DNA of 64,000 nucleotides from Streptomyces mobaraensis (GCF_020099395.1 NZ_CP083590.1:7316001-7380000), one strand, 5' to 3'. Positions 32,161-41,608 are shown, numbered from the stretch's first letter. The notes: generated from the sequence alone by a model not told the origin. A program made the numbers and translations.

Positions 32161-33375
32161 ATGGACCGCGAGCAGTGGCGGCCGTTCCTGAAGCGCTGGA
32201 GCGAGGAGTGGATCGCCGGGCACGACCCGGAGCAGGACCGCCCGCTGGACGAGGAGGTGGTGCGCGACGGCTGGCTCGGCTTCGCCCCGGCGAGCGACGC
32301 GGACGTGGCCGTGGCCGAGGCCCGGCTCGGCCGCCGACTGCCGCCGTCGCTACGGGAGTTCTTGCTGGCCACCGACGGGTGGCGGGACGCGGGCCCGTTC
32401 GTCTACCGGCTCGCGGGGACGCGCGGGCTCGACTGGCTCGCCGCCTCCGACGAAGCCGGGTGGATCGACGCGTACTCGGGGGACGACGTCGAGGAAGGCG
32501 AGCCGGACGAAGGGGCCATCCTCGCCCGGTCGCTGAAGCTCTCCCTGGAGGGCGACGCCTGCGTCATGCTGCTCGACCCGGAGGACGTCGACGAGCGAGG
32601 GGAGTGGGCGGCCTACTGGCTGTCCTCCTGGTCGGGCATGGGGCCTGAACGGCACGACTCCTTCCACTCCCTGATGCGCGGCGAGTTCGCCTCCTTCCAC
32701 GCCCTGCGGCAACCACCGGGCGCCACCCGCGACCACTGGGACGCCCGGGTCGAGGAGGCCCGCGGGGCCGCGCTCGGCGGTGCCGTCGACGAACCCCTGG
32801 CGGTGCTGGCCGAGGCGGCGGAGTACGGACGCCGGCGGGCGCAGCTGCTCCGCTTCCAGTTGCTCGTGCTGCTGGGCGACTGGCACACCCTTTCCCCGTA
32901 CACGCTCATATCGTCGTACGTCGACGCCGGCAACGAACCCCTCTTCGGCCCCGAACTGCTGCCGCTCCTCTTCACGGAGAACGCGCGCGGCCCCTGGGGG
33001 CGGCCGAACCCCGCGTTGACCTCCCTGGAGGAGAGCGGGCCGGAGTCCGTGCGGGCGCTCGTGGCCGACCACCGGCGGCGCCTGCGGGAGCCCGGGTTCC
33101 CCTTCCCCTACGGCAATCCGGAGTTCGACGCGGCGGTGCGGCGCGTCACCGCGCGGCTCGCCGACGCACCGGAGGACGAGGAGGCGCGCCGCCGCCTGGA
33201 GGACACCCTCTGGCCGGAGCTCAAGGAGGCCATGAGAGCGTGGCGCCCGCTGAACGACGACCACCTCGCCCCGGCCGTCCTCCTCGCCGACCCCCTCCTG
33301 GCCGGGCTGATCACCCCGGAGCGCGGGCGGGAGCTCCTCTCCGTCCCCCGGGGCGGCGGCCGTGCGAAGGGCTAG
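32161..33375 (+). CDS. SMI1/KNR4-family protein
   Basis: 404 residues. The N-terminal SMI1/KNR4 (SUKH) domain is visible at about 35-170: VAEARLGRRLPPSLREFLLATDGW is the family hallmark, followed by YRLAGTRGLDWLA. The C-terminal half is helical and Leu/Arg-rich with no named domain. Family members often act as immunity proteins of polymorphic toxins, but no toxin gene is adjacent, so this is only a possibility. ATG 32161 has CGGAGGAG upstream. Its TAG overlaps the stop of the convergent methyltransferase gene within the tetranucleotide CTAG. Confidence 0.85.
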   Translation: MDREQWRPFLKRWSEEWIAGHDPEQDRPLDEEVVRDGWLGFAPASDADVAVAEARLGRRLPPSLREFLLATDGWRDAGPFVYRLAGTRGLDWLAASDEAGWIDAYSGDDVEEGEPDEGAILARSLKLSLEGDACVMLLDPEDVDERGEWAAYWLSSWSGMGPERHDSFHSLMRGEFASFHALRQPPGATRDHWDARVEEARGAALGGAVDEPLAVLAEAAEYGRRRAQLLRFQLLVLLGDWHTLSPYTLISSYVDAGNEPLFGPELLPLLFTENARGPWGRPNPALTSLEESGPESVRALVADHRRRLREPGFPFPYGNPEFDAAVRRVTARLADAPEDEEARRRLEDTLWPELKEAMRAWRPLNDDHLAPAVLLADPLLAGLITPERGRELLSVPRGGGRAKG

Positions 33376-34184
33376 AAACCGAGGGGCCGTTGGCCCTGGA
33401 CCGAGTACATCAGACAGGAGGTGGCCAGGAAGTCCGGGTGGCTCATGACCTCGCGGGCCGCCCGCAGCCCGTCGTCCGTCAGGCCGGCGGAGCGGAACCG
33501 GTCCCGGAGGTGGTGGGTGTTGTGGATCTGCAGGGCCGTGCCGGGGGAGTGGGCGCGCCACTGCTGGACGGCGGGCTCGGCGTCGACGCGGACGAGCCCG
33601 GCCCGGTGCATGGCGGTCGCGGCCCGCCGTCCCCACGCCAGGTCGACCCCCGCCGCCCGCAGCAGGCGGAGCTTGGCGTCGAGGTAGTCGCGGTAGGCCG
33701 CCGCCGCGGCGGCGGCGCACCCGCCCACCGGCACCAGCGGACCGTAGGTGGTCTCGTCGAACTCGTCGAGCTGGAGCCAGCCCCCGGGCCGGAGCGCGCC
33801 GACCAGCCGCCGCAGCACCTCGATGCGCTCGGGCAGGTGCATCAGCACCAGCCGGGCGTGCACGATGTCGAACGCGCCCTCGGGCAGCGGGTCGCTGCGC
33901 GCGTCGTGGACGAGGACGCGCAGGCCGGGCGCGGCCGGGGAGTGCTGTGGTTTGACGTCCGTGGCCAGTACGGACCCCGTCGGCGCCACCCGGGCCGCGA
34001 GCCACCGGGCGACGCTGCCGCCGCCCGCACCCACCTCCAGGCAGTGCGCCCCGGGGGCGACCGGGAGCCGGGCGAGCCGGTGGGTGGTGAAGCCGTCGTA
34101 CGCCGCGGCGAGGCAACGGTGTTGCTCCGTGGCGTGCTCACTGTCGTTGTCGAACGCGTAGCCGAGCGGAGGAGTCGTGGTCAT
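33372..34184 (-). CDS. Class I SAM-dependent methyltransferase
   Basis: 270 residues. Motif I reads HCLEVGAGGGSVARWLA (about residues 47-63), the acidic end of the second strand is ATDVKPQ, and FDIVHARLVLMHLPERIEVLR is the typical post-motif helix; LRPGGWLQLDEFD is motif III. The substrate is unknown; relatives methylate small molecules. ATG 34184 has a GAGGACGGT ribosome binding site. It converges on the SMI1/KNR4 gene with overlapping stop codons. Confidence 0.85.
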   Translation of the reverse strand: MTTTPPLGYAFDNDSEHATEQHRCLAAAYDGFTTHRLARLPVAPGAHCLEVGAGGGSVARWLAARVAPTGSVLATDVKPQHSPAAPGLRVLVHDARSDPLPEGAFDIVHARLVLMHLPERIEVLRRLVGALRPGGWLQLDEFDETTYGPLVPVGGCAAAAAAAYRDYLDAKLRLLRAAGVDLAWGRRAATAMHRAGLVRVDAEPAVQQWRAHSPGTALQIHNTHHLRDRFRSAGLTDDGLRAAREVMSHPDFLATSCLMYSVQGQRPLGF

Positions 34185-34310
34185 ACCGTCCTCGGAGTCG
34201 TCGTGATCCGGAGCCCCGGCGCTGCCGGAACCGACGGTACCGGTCCCGGCGCGCGCCCGTACCCCGGGCACGGCCGCCGACCACCCGGTACGGGGACGGA
34301 AGCCCCCGTA

Positions 34311-34358
34311 CCGTCGCGCACCCGTCCCGTCGCGCACCCGTGCCGTCGCGCACCCGTG
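34311..34358. repeat. Three tandem copies of a 16-bp unit
   Basis: CCGTCGCGCACCCGT plus one variable base occurs at 34311, 34327 and 34343. It ends eight bases before the stop codon of the chitinase-like gene and lies upstream of the methyltransferase gene. No gene is seen in 34185-34365. Confidence 0.9.
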
Positions 34359-34365
34359 CGGGAGG

Positions 34366-35787
34366 TCAGCCGGTGAACGTACCGAGCACCTTGCTGTACT
34401 CGTACTCCTGCTGGCCGGGGATGCCGGAGCAGACTGGGCTCGCGGTCGGCTTGTCGCACGGGTGGTCACGGGTGGCCGACCACATGGACAGCCGGCCGAT
34501 GTGCTTCTGGGCCGCCCACGCGGCGAGCCGGCGCGCGTCCTCCAGCCGGAAGGTCTCCCCGGGACTGTCGTTGACGCCGATCATCGGGGTGATGCCGATC
34601 ATCTTCCACACCGCCGCGTCGGGGGTGCCGGGGTAGACGGACGCGAGCTGGTCGTGCAGGTTGGTGCCCGCGTCGATGGCGGCCTGGCCCATGTCCTGGA
34701 CCGGCGGGCCGTAGTCCATGGCCATCACGTTCCAGGTTTCCACGGCCAGCCCGTTCCGCAGCGCGTCGCGGACGACCTCCAGGCCGTCCGGGGTGAGCCC
34801 GCTCGCCAGGACCGGCAGCGTGTACGAGATGTGCAGGGGCGTGCCCTTGGCCGCGTACCGCTGCTGGAGCGCCGCGAGCGCCTTGGCCCGGCGGGTGTTG
34901 GCCGCCTTGTCGACCACGGCGGTGCCCTCGACGTCGAAGTCCAGCTTGTACGCCTTGAGCCGCTCGACGACGCCGCCGTACGCCTCCGTGAGGGCGCCGA
35001 CGTCGGTGATGTCCTGGGCGAGCTCGTTGTTGTTGGCGCCGCCGAAGGAGACGACCACGTCACCGCCGGCCCGCCGCAGGGCGTTGATCCGCGGGACCCC
35101 GTAGTTGCCCGAGACGGGGTGCGCGTGCTGGCCGCCCCACACCGGCGTCTTCCGGTCCTGGGCGTCCGAGACGACGAACGCCGTGGTGAACTGCCGGGCC
35201 CCGCTGGCCTCCGCCATCTTCGGCAGATCGGGCTCGGGGTAGAGGCTGGTGTCGACGTACGGGGCCCAGGTGGCGGGAGCGTCGGGCTTCCCGGGGACGG
35301 CCGCTATGGGGGACGGGTCCTCCTTCCAGGCGATGATGATCTCCAGCCCGTTCTGCGGAACCTTTCTGCGCCAGTCCTGGGACGGTGCCACGGTCAGCGT
35401 CGAGCCGGCGACGGTGACCTGGTCCTGCTGGTACTCGCTGTCGAACGCCTGGCCCTCGGGCAGGGTGAACCGCACCTTCCAGTCGACGTCCGGGGTGGCC
35501 TGCCCGCTGACGGGCTTCAACACGTAGTGGTAGGTGCCGCCGTTGCCCCAGTTCTGGTCCTTGCTGCCGGACTGGTCGCCCGTCCAGGCCAGACCGACCT
35601 TGTCGGAGGCGGACAGCAGTTCGGCACCGAGCGGGCCGACGGCGGCGGCGCGAGCGGCGGGGGCGGTGGGGGCCGGTGCCGCGCCGGCCGGCAGGGCGGC
35701 GGCCGTTCCCGTCAGCAGACAGAGAGCGGTTCCTGAGGCGACGGCGACGGCGACGACGGCATGGCGGACGGTGGGAGAGAGCGTCAT
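34366..35787 (-). CDS. Secreted GH18-family chitinase-like protein
   Basis: 473 residues. A signal peptide (MTLSPTVRHAVVAVAVASG, cleavage near the Ala-rich stretch at about 35-48) is followed by an accessory beta domain (about 50-155; GNGGTYHYVLKPVSG, possibly carbohydrate-binding) and a GH18-like barrel. The catalytic motif is KLDFDVEG (Asp283, Asp285 and the putative acid Glu287), and substrate-contacting MAMDYGPP matches the M-x-Y/D-Y strand. It likely hydrolyses chitin or related glycans outside the cell. ATG 35787 has a GGAGGAACC ribosome binding site. Confidence 0.87.
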   Translation of the reverse strand: MTLSPTVRHAVVAVAVASGTALCLLTGTAAALPAGAAPAPTAPAARAAAVGPLGAELLSASDKVGLAWTGDQSGSKDQNWGNGGTYHYVLKPVSGQATPDVDWKVRFTLPEGQAFDSEYQQDQVTVAGSTLTVAPSQDWRRKVPQNGLEIIIAWKEDPSPIAAVPGKPDAPATWAPYVDTSLYPEPDLPKMAEASGARQFTTAFVVSDAQDRKTPVWGGQHAHPVSGNYGVPRINALRRAGGDVVVSFGGANNNELAQDITDVGALTEAYGGVVERLKAYKLDFDVEGTAVVDKAANTRRAKALAALQQRYAAKGTPLHISYTLPVLASGLTPDGLEVVRDALRNGLAVETWNVMAMDYGPPVQDMGQAAIDAGTNLHDQLASVYPGTPDAAVWKMIGITPMIGVNDSPGETFRLEDARRLAAWAAQKHIGRLSMWSATRDHPCDKPTASPVCSGIPGQQEYEYSKVLGTFTG

Positions 35788-36383
35788 GGTTCCTCCGCAG
35801 GCGTGGGGACTGCACCCCCCTCGGCGGAACAGCGCGGGCCTGCGGACATGGCCGCAACTCCCCATTGCTTCCACACCGTTGGTCTGGACCGCAGCGTTCC
35901 CCGGGCAGCATAGGGGGGTCAACGCGCAAGGGGAAGGCGGGAGTCGTGACAAGCGGGGGACGGGAGTGCGCTCGATGCGGGGCTCCCGGTACCGCCCGGG
36001 GGTGCGGCGGGATCCGGCCGGAGGGCACCGGGCCGGAGTCACCTCACGCCGGAGCTGCCTCAAATGGCCTGCGAGCTCGGGAAATTGTTGTCGGCAGTCG
36101 CCGCTCCCAGCGGGGATCGATGCTTTTCCTGCCGCGGACCGGCACGGCCCCGCACGAGACCGGCGGCACCTTCGCGGCCGCCACCACGGACCGGGACCAC
36201 GACGGCCGGCCCGGACCGGTCGCGGTGAGGACCGGACCGGTCGCGGTGGAGACCGGACCGATCGCGGTGAAGAAGAGCCGGACGCGCGCCCGCGGCAGCG
36301 AGGCGCGCGTTCAAGCGCGCCGGTCCTACCCGGCGGCGGCACCCACCGCCGGGCAAGGACCGTTCGCGCGGACGGCCTCCGGC
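35788..36383. other. 596-base gene-free interval containing a 21-bp repeat
   Basis: No gene is supported. The stretch near 36060-36125 (AAATTGTTGTCGGCAGTCG and neighbours) is relatively A/T-rich and might hold promoter elements. Both strands offer Arg- or Gly-rich frames with no family resemblance. Confidence 0.45.
36213..36275. repeat. 21-bp tandem repeat, three units
   Basis: Units at 36213, 36234 and 36255 are built on GGACCGGTCGCGGTG plus six variable bases. All three are multiples of three and keep an open frame on both strands (GPVAVRT-type on +, HRDRSGP-type on -). Confidence 0.85.
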
Positions 36384-37154
36384 TCAGGCGGGCTTGCGGG
36401 CCTCGAACAGCACCCGGGACGAGTGGGCGACGAACGGGCCCTCCGCCCGGATCCGCTCGTCCAGTGCGCGCAGCCGGTCCCGGTAGAGGTCGACGGTGAA
36501 CCCGGGAACGGTCCAGATCACCTTTCGCAGGAAGTACACCACCGCGCCGACGTCGAAGAACTCCATCCGAAGCCGCTCCGACCGGACGTCCACCACCTCC
36601 AGCCCCACGGCCCGGGCCGCGGCGCTCTCGTCGTCCGGATGCCGCTTCCGGCGGGCCTCGGGCTGCGGGCCGAGGAAGAACTCCACCAGTTCGAACACAC
36701 TGGCCGGCCCGACATGCTGCGCGAGGTACGTACCGCCGGGCCGCAGCACCCGGGCGAGCTCCGACCACCAGACGGTCGCCGGATGCCGGCTGGTCACCAG
36801 GTCGAACGCCGCGTCCGCGAAGGGCAGCGGCGGCTCGTCCGGCGCCGCCACCACGACCGCGCCGCGCGGGTGCAGCAGCGCGGTGGCCTTGGCGACGTTC
36901 GGCGGCCAGGACTCGGTGGCCACCATCGTCGGCGGCAGTACCGAGGCGCCCGCCAGCACCTCACCGCCTCCGGTCTGGACGTCCAGCGCCGCCGACGCCC
37001 CGGCCAGCCGCCGCGCCATCAGCTTCTGATAGCCCCACGAAGGGCGTTCCTCGGTGGCCCGGCCGTCCAGCCAGGAGAAATCCCAGCCGTCCACGGAAAC
37101 GGAGGCCGCCTCGGCCACCAGATCATCGAATCCACGGTTCATAACCCGAATCAT
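36384..37154 (-). CDS. Class I SAM-dependent methyltransferase
   Basis: 256 residues. The SAM-binding loop is the variant ALDVQTGGGEVLA, followed by PNVAKATALLHPRGA, the acidic strand DAAFDLVTSRHPATVWWSELARVLRPGGTYLAQHVG, and a C-terminal substrate region. The N-terminus MNRGFDDLVAEAASVSVDGWDFSWLDGR matches a frequent actinobacterial subgroup of unknown substrate. Start is uncertain: ATG 37160, 37154 and 37142 are all in frame, none has a ribosome binding site, and leaderless translation is possible. Confidence 0.82.
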   Translation of the reverse strand: MIRVMNRGFDDLVAEAASVSVDGWDFSWLDGRATEERPSWGYQKLMARRLAGASAALDVQTGGGEVLAGASVLPPTMVATESWPPNVAKATALLHPRGAVVVAAPDEPPLPFADAAFDLVTSRHPATVWWSELARVLRPGGTYLAQHVGPASVFELVEFFLGPQPEARRKRHPDDESAAARAVGLEVVDVRSERLRMEFFDVGAVVYFLRKVIWTVPGFTVDLYRDRLRALDERIRAEGPFVAHSSRVLFEARKPA

Positions 37155-37353
37155 CACCATAAATCGACGAGGGCACAAAGCAATTTGCCGTCCCGGCCGA
37201 GCTTGCCCGGAACCGCCCGTCCCGGGCCCCCGCCGGGCCGGACGCCCCCGAAGGGCGTGCGGGCCCGACACCCGTCACTGTGGAAGGTGTCCCGGGTGGA
37301 CGGTGTCCCGGCGCGAGCGCGGCCGGCCGGCCCCGCGCGGAAGGAGGCAGCCC

Positions 37354-39798
37354 ATGGCGGACGCAGCCATGACGCCCGTCAGCGAGAGTCCGGACGACCC
37401 GTTCTCGCTCGCCCGCGCGGCCACGATGGTGCTCGACCACCGGGGGACGGTCGTCGGCTGGGGCGAGCAGACCACGGAGCTGCTGGGCCGCCGGGCCGAG
37501 GACGTGACCGGCAGGCCCGCCGCCGACGTCCTCCTCGCGCCCCGCGACCGTACCGTCGTCGTCGAGACGGCCAGGGCCTGCGTCCGGGACGGCGGCTGGT
37601 TCGGGGTGCTGCCCGTGGTCCGGGGCGACGGCACCCGGATCCACGTCGGGGTCCGGGCCCGGCGCGTCGTCCGGCCGGACGCCCCGCCGGAGTGGTTCCT
37701 GGTCGGCGCCCCCGCCGACGAGGTCGTCCAGTGGGAGACCGACCGGTCCGTGCTCGACGGGCTGTTCCGGCGCTCGCCCATCGGGCTGGCCGTGCACGCC
37801 CCCGACCTCAGCATTCTCCGCGTCAACAGGGCCGTCGCCCACATCGGCGGCATCCGCGCCGAGCAGGCCGTCGGACGCCGCACCGGCGACTTCCTCATCA
37901 CCGACGACGCGGACACCGTGGAGAAGGGGCTGCGGCAGGTGCTGGAGACCGGACGGCCCATGATCTTCACCGAGCAGCCCTGCCGGCTCCGCGCGGCCCC
38001 GGCGGAGGAACGGTTCGTCTCCGTCTCGGCGTTCCGGACGACCGACTCGGCCGGACGGGTGCTCGGCGTCACCCAGTTGGTCGAGGACGTCACCGAACGC
38101 CACCGCGCCCGGGTGCGGCTCGCCCTGCTCGACGAGGCCGGCCGCCGCATCGGCACCTCCCTCGACGTCGACACCACCGCCCGCGAACTGGCCGACGTCC
38201 TCGTCCCCGAGCTCGCCGACTGGGTCTCCGTCGACCTCCTGGAGAACGTCAGCCGCGGCGAGGAACCCTCCCAGGACGGCACCGGCGCCGTCTGCCGGGC
38301 CGCCGCCGTCTCCGTCGTCGCCGAAGTGGAAGAGGCGCTCCACCCGGTCGGCCACCGCATCGTCTTCCCGCCGGGCAGCCCCCAGGCGCGCTGCCTCGCC
38401 GAGAAGAGCCCGGTGCTGGTGCAGGACGGCCGGGGGCCCGCCGGACTGACCGCCGTCGCCCAGGAACGGGCGGAGCGCGCGGCCGAACTCGGCGTGCACT
38501 CCGTGATGATGGTGCCGCTCGTCGCCCGCGGCCTCGTCCTCGGCCTCGTCGTGCTCTGGCGCGCCCGCCGCCCGGAGCCGTTCGAGGACGACGACCTCAC
38601 GCTCGCCACCGAGTTCGCCGCCCGCGCCGCCGTCTGCATCGACAACGCCCGCCGCTACACCCGGCAGCACCAGGCCGCCCTCACCCTCCAGTGCCGGCTG
38701 CTCCCCGGCGAGGTGCCCGACCTGCCCGCCGTCGAGGTCGCCCACCGCTACATCCCGGCCGGCGCCGCGGAGGGCGTCGGCGGCGACTGGTTCGACATCA
38801 TCCCGCTCTCCGGCGCCCGCGCCGCCCTCGTCGTCGGCGACGTCATCGGCCACGGCATCGACGCCGCCGCCACCATGGGCCGGCTGCGCACCGCCGTCCA
38901 CACCCTCGCCGAACTCGACCTGGAACCCGAGGAAGTGCTGTCCCACCTCGACGACCTCGTGCACCGGCTGGCCGCCGAACAGGAGGTCAACACCCGCGAC
39001 TTCCCCCACGACCAGGTCACCGGCGCCAGCTGCCTCTACGCCGTCTACGACCCGGTCTCCCGCCGCTGCTCCCTGGCCCGCGCCGGCCACCCGCCGCCCG
39101 CGGTCGTCACCCCGGACGGCCGGGTGTCCCTGCCCGACCTGCCGCCGGGCCCCCCGCTCGGCCTGGGCGGCCTGCCCTTCGAGGCGACGGAACTGGAGCT
39201 CCCCGAGGGAAGCCTGCTGGCCCTCTTCACCAACGGGCTCATCCAGTCGCCCGGCGGCGACGTCGACTCCGCGCTCGCCGAACTCGGCCGCCAACTGGCC
39301 GTCCCGAACCGGCCGTTGCCGGAGACGGCCAAGGCCGTGGTGGACGCCCTGCTCCCCGCCCGGCCGCACGACGACGTCGCCCTGCTGCTCGCCCGTACCC
39401 GCGTCCTGGGCCCCGAGCGCGTGGCCACCTGGACGCTGCCCGGCGACGAACAGGCCGCCGCCGCGGCCCGTCGGCTGATGACCGAGCAGCTCACCAAGTG
39501 GGGCCTGGAGGACCTGGTCTTCGCGACGGAACTGGTCGTCAGCGAACTGGTGACCAACGCCTACCGGTACGCGAAGGGGCAGGTCACCCTGCGGCTCATC
39601 CGCGGCCACAGCCTCATCTGCGAGGTGACCGACACCAGCAACACCTCGCCGCACCTGCGCCGGGCCCGCAGCACTGACGAGGGCGGGCGCGGCCTGTTCC
39701 TGGTCGCCCAGCTCACCGAGCGGTGGGGGACCCGCTACGAGCGGGAGGGCAAGACCGTCTGGACGGAACAGCCGCTGCCGCCCGGACACCGCCTCTGA
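37354..39798 (+). CDS. PAS-PAS-GAF-SpoIIE (PP2C)-HATPase phosphatase
   Basis: 814 residues. Order: PAS (about 20-120), PAS (about 135-250), GAF (about 260-430), SpoIIE-type PP2C phosphatase (about 445-675), anti-sigma-like HATPase (about 680-810). Phosphatase residues seen are VGGDWFD (Asp478), VVGDVIGHG (Asp496) and PHDDVALL (Asp673/674). The usual TDG motif is TNG (Asn627). The ATPase N-box reads ELVVSELVTNAYRYA. Such proteins control sigma factors by dephosphorylating anti-anti-sigma proteins and phosphorylating them through the ATPase, after sensing signals with PAS/GAF. ATG 37354 has an AAGGAGG site. No sigma or anti-anti-sigma gene is adjacent. Confidence 0.9.
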   Translation: MADAAMTPVSESPDDPFSLARAATMVLDHRGTVVGWGEQTTELLGRRAEDVTGRPAADVLLAPRDRTVVVETARACVRDGGWFGVLPVVRGDGTRIHVGVRARRVVRPDAPPEWFLVGAPADEVVQWETDRSVLDGLFRRSPIGLAVHAPDLSILRVNRAVAHIGGIRAEQAVGRRTGDFLITDDADTVEKGLRQVLETGRPMIFTEQPCRLRAAPAEERFVSVSAFRTTDSAGRVLGVTQLVEDVTERHRARVRLALLDEAGRRIGTSLDVDTTARELADVLVPELADWVSVDLLENVSRGEEPSQDGTGAVCRAAAVSVVAEVEEALHPVGHRIVFPPGSPQARCLAEKSPVLVQDGRGPAGLTAVAQERAERAAELGVHSVMMVPLVARGLVLGLVVLWRARRPEPFEDDDLTLATEFAARAAVCIDNARRYTRQHQAALTLQCRLLPGEVPDLPAVEVAHRYIPAGAAEGVGGDWFDIIPLSGARAALVVGDVIGHGIDAAATMGRLRTAVHTLAELDLEPEEVLSHLDDLVHRLAAEQEVNTRDFPHDQVTGASCLYAVYDPVSRRCSLARAGHPPPAVVTPDGRVSLPDLPPGPPLGLGGLPFEATELELPEGSLLALFTNGLIQSPGGDVDSALAELGRQLAVPNRPLPETAKAVVDALLPARPHDDVALLLARTRVLGPERVATWTLPGDEQAAAAARRLMTEQLTKWGLEDLVFATELVVSELVTNAYRYAKGQVTLRLIRGHSLICEVTDTSNTSPHLRRARSTDEGGRGLFLVAQLTERWGTRYEREGKTVWTEQPLPPGHRL

Positions 39799-39806
39799 GG
39801 CCCTGT

Positions 39807-41033
39807 TCACCGGGTGTCCGCGTGCTCCACCGCCGGCGCCGCCCGTACCGGCCCGGCCTGCGCCGGTACGGGCGCGACGGCGCGCCGCCGGGTCACCCGG
39901 CGCGCCAGCGGTTCCGTCCACCGCGCCGCGAGCGGCCCCAGCACCACCAGCACCAGGACGTAGGCCGTGGCCAGCGGCCCTACGCGCGGCTCGACGCCCA
40001 CCGCCAGACCGGCGATCACGATGGAGAACTCGCCCCGGGCGACCAGCGTCCCGCCGGCCCGCCAGCGCCCCGCGGGCGCGGCACCCGCCCGGCGGGCCGC
40101 GTACCAGCCCGTCCCCACCTTGGTGAGGACCGTCACCCCGGCCAGCGCCAGCGCCGGGCCCAGCACCGGGGGCACGGACGCCGGATCGGTGCTCAGCCCG
40201 AAGAAGAGGAAGAAGACGGCGGCGAACAGGTCCCGCAGCGGCGACAGCAGCGCCCGGGCGTCCTCCGCCACCTCGTCCGACAGCGCGATGCCGAGGAGGA
40301 ACGCCCCCACCGCCGCCGACACGTGCAGCTCCTGCGCCACCCCCGCGAACGACAGCGTCAGCCCGAGCACCACCAGCAGCATCCGCTCCGGGTTGTCCGA
40401 GGACACGGCCCGGCTGATGACGTGCCCGTGGCGCAGCGCCACGTAGAGCACGGCGGTGACCGTGCCCAGGGACGTCAGCAGGATCAGCCCGCCCGCCCGG
40501 ATGCTCAGCCCCGCCTGGAGGGCGGTCAGCAGCGGGAGGTAGCCGGCCATCGCGAGGTCCTCGATGACGAGGACGCCGAGCACGGCCGGCGTCTCCTCGG
40601 CGCCCAGCCGCCCGAGGTCCGCGAGCACCTTGGCGATGATCCCGGAGGACGAGACCCAGGTGACGCCCGCCAGCGCCACACAGGCCACCGCGCCCCAGCC
40701 CAGCAGGAGCCCCGCGGCGGCCCCCGGCAGGGCGTTGAGCAGGAAGTCCACCGCCCCGGACGGGGATTGGGTGCGGAGGCTGCTCATCAGCTCGGAGGCG
40801 CTGTACTCCAGTCCCAGCAGGAGCAGCAGCAGGACGACGCCCACCTCCGCCCCGGTGGCGACGAACCCCTCGCTCGCGCCCAGCGGACGGATGCCCCCGC
40901 GACCGAAGGCGAGGCCCGCCAGGAGGTAGAGGGGTATGGGGGAGAAACCGATCCGGCCGGCGAGGCGGCTGAGGATACCCAGGGCGAGAATGACGGCGCC
41001 GAGTTCGATGAGCAGCGTGGTGGTCTGGTGCAT
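39807..41033 (-). CDS. CPA2-family cation:proton antiporter (KefB-like)
   Basis: 408 residues, about twelve hydrophobic segments, no C-terminal TrkA-N domain. Visible are LLIELGAVILALGILSRLAGRIG in TM1, LLLLLLGLEYSASEL, the conserved VLVIEDLAMAGYLPLL (E-D in the transport core) and FFLFFGLSTDP. Family members exchange K+ or Na+ for H+. ATG 41033 has GGAGGACA about ten bases upstream. The gene converges on the phosphatase gene with only eight bases between stop codons. Confidence 0.88.
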   Translation of the reverse strand: MHQTTTLLIELGAVILALGILSRLAGRIGFSPIPLYLLAGLAFGRGGIRPLGASEGFVATGAEVGVVLLLLLLGLEYSASELMSSLRTQSPSGAVDFLLNALPGAAAGLLLGWGAVACVALAGVTWVSSSGIIAKVLADLGRLGAEETPAVLGVLVIEDLAMAGYLPLLTALQAGLSIRAGGLILLTSLGTVTAVLYVALRHGHVISRAVSSDNPERMLLVVLGLTLSFAGVAQELHVSAAVGAFLLGIALSDEVAEDARALLSPLRDLFAAVFFLFFGLSTDPASVPPVLGPALALAGVTVLTKVGTGWYAARRAGAAPAGRWRAGGTLVARGEFSIVIAGLAVGVEPRVGPLATAYVLVLVVLGPLAARWTEPLARRVTRRRAVAPVPAQAGPVRAAPAVEHADTR

Positions 41034-41608
41034 GGGCGGCTGTCCTCCGGCGGTCGAGGGGCTGCGGCGGCTGTGCCTGCGCGAATGCGGAAGGGGTCCT
41101 GGTCCTGGAACGGCGACGGAAAACGGGTCGGACGGCACAGGAGGTGCGGGGCGGCAGGTGCGCGTGGGGGCACGTACCGCGGCCCGGGCGGTGAGCTGAC
41201 GCGCAGTCGGTCCCCGTCGTAGAACCCGCACGGCCCGGGGCGGGCCGCTCATCGGATCGATGGCATCGCTCGATGGAGCATCTTAGCGGAGAATGCAATA
41301 GTCCTATCGGGTTTCTGGGGAGTTGCGCGGTGCGCCCCCTTTTTCCTCCGGGCGCGGGCCGACCGCCCTACCGCGAGGGGGAGTCGGCTGCTATGGGCGC
41401 CCGGAAGCGCGCGGCGGCGCACCACGCGGGCGTCCGGGCCGCATCGGATTCCTCGCGGAACCGAAGAGAGGGGGGCAACGGTCTCGGGCGGCGCAGGCCC
41501 GGCTTCCGGGTGTGTGCCAGGGGGATGCCGGCGCCGGGGCCGGGCGCGTTCAGGGGCGGGTGCGCGCCTTCCGGCGCCGGCCGGGGGGCGCGGGCGGGCC
41601 GCGCCCCC
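41034..41608. other. 575-base gene-free interval
   Basis: No gene is supported. Around 41253-41305 the sequence is relatively A/T-rich with CATCGCTCGATGGAGC and AGAATGCAATAGTCCTATCG, a likely promoter zone for the antiporter. The rest (41340-41600) is Arg/Gly-rich in every frame and shows no family resemblance. Confidence 0.4.

Noticed and set aside
32161..33375. SMI1/KNR4 protein as immunity protein of a toxin locus
   Set aside because: No toxin-like neighbour is present on either side; the family alone does not prove an immunity role.
36060..36356. 98-residue minus-strand frame with HRDRSGP repeats
   Set aside because: Explained by the 21-bp tandem repeat; no start signal and no family resemblance.
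37123..41298. A 1391-codon minus-strand frame opposite the phosphatase gene
   Set aside because: It covers genes that show full domain sets in other frames and has no family resemblance itself.
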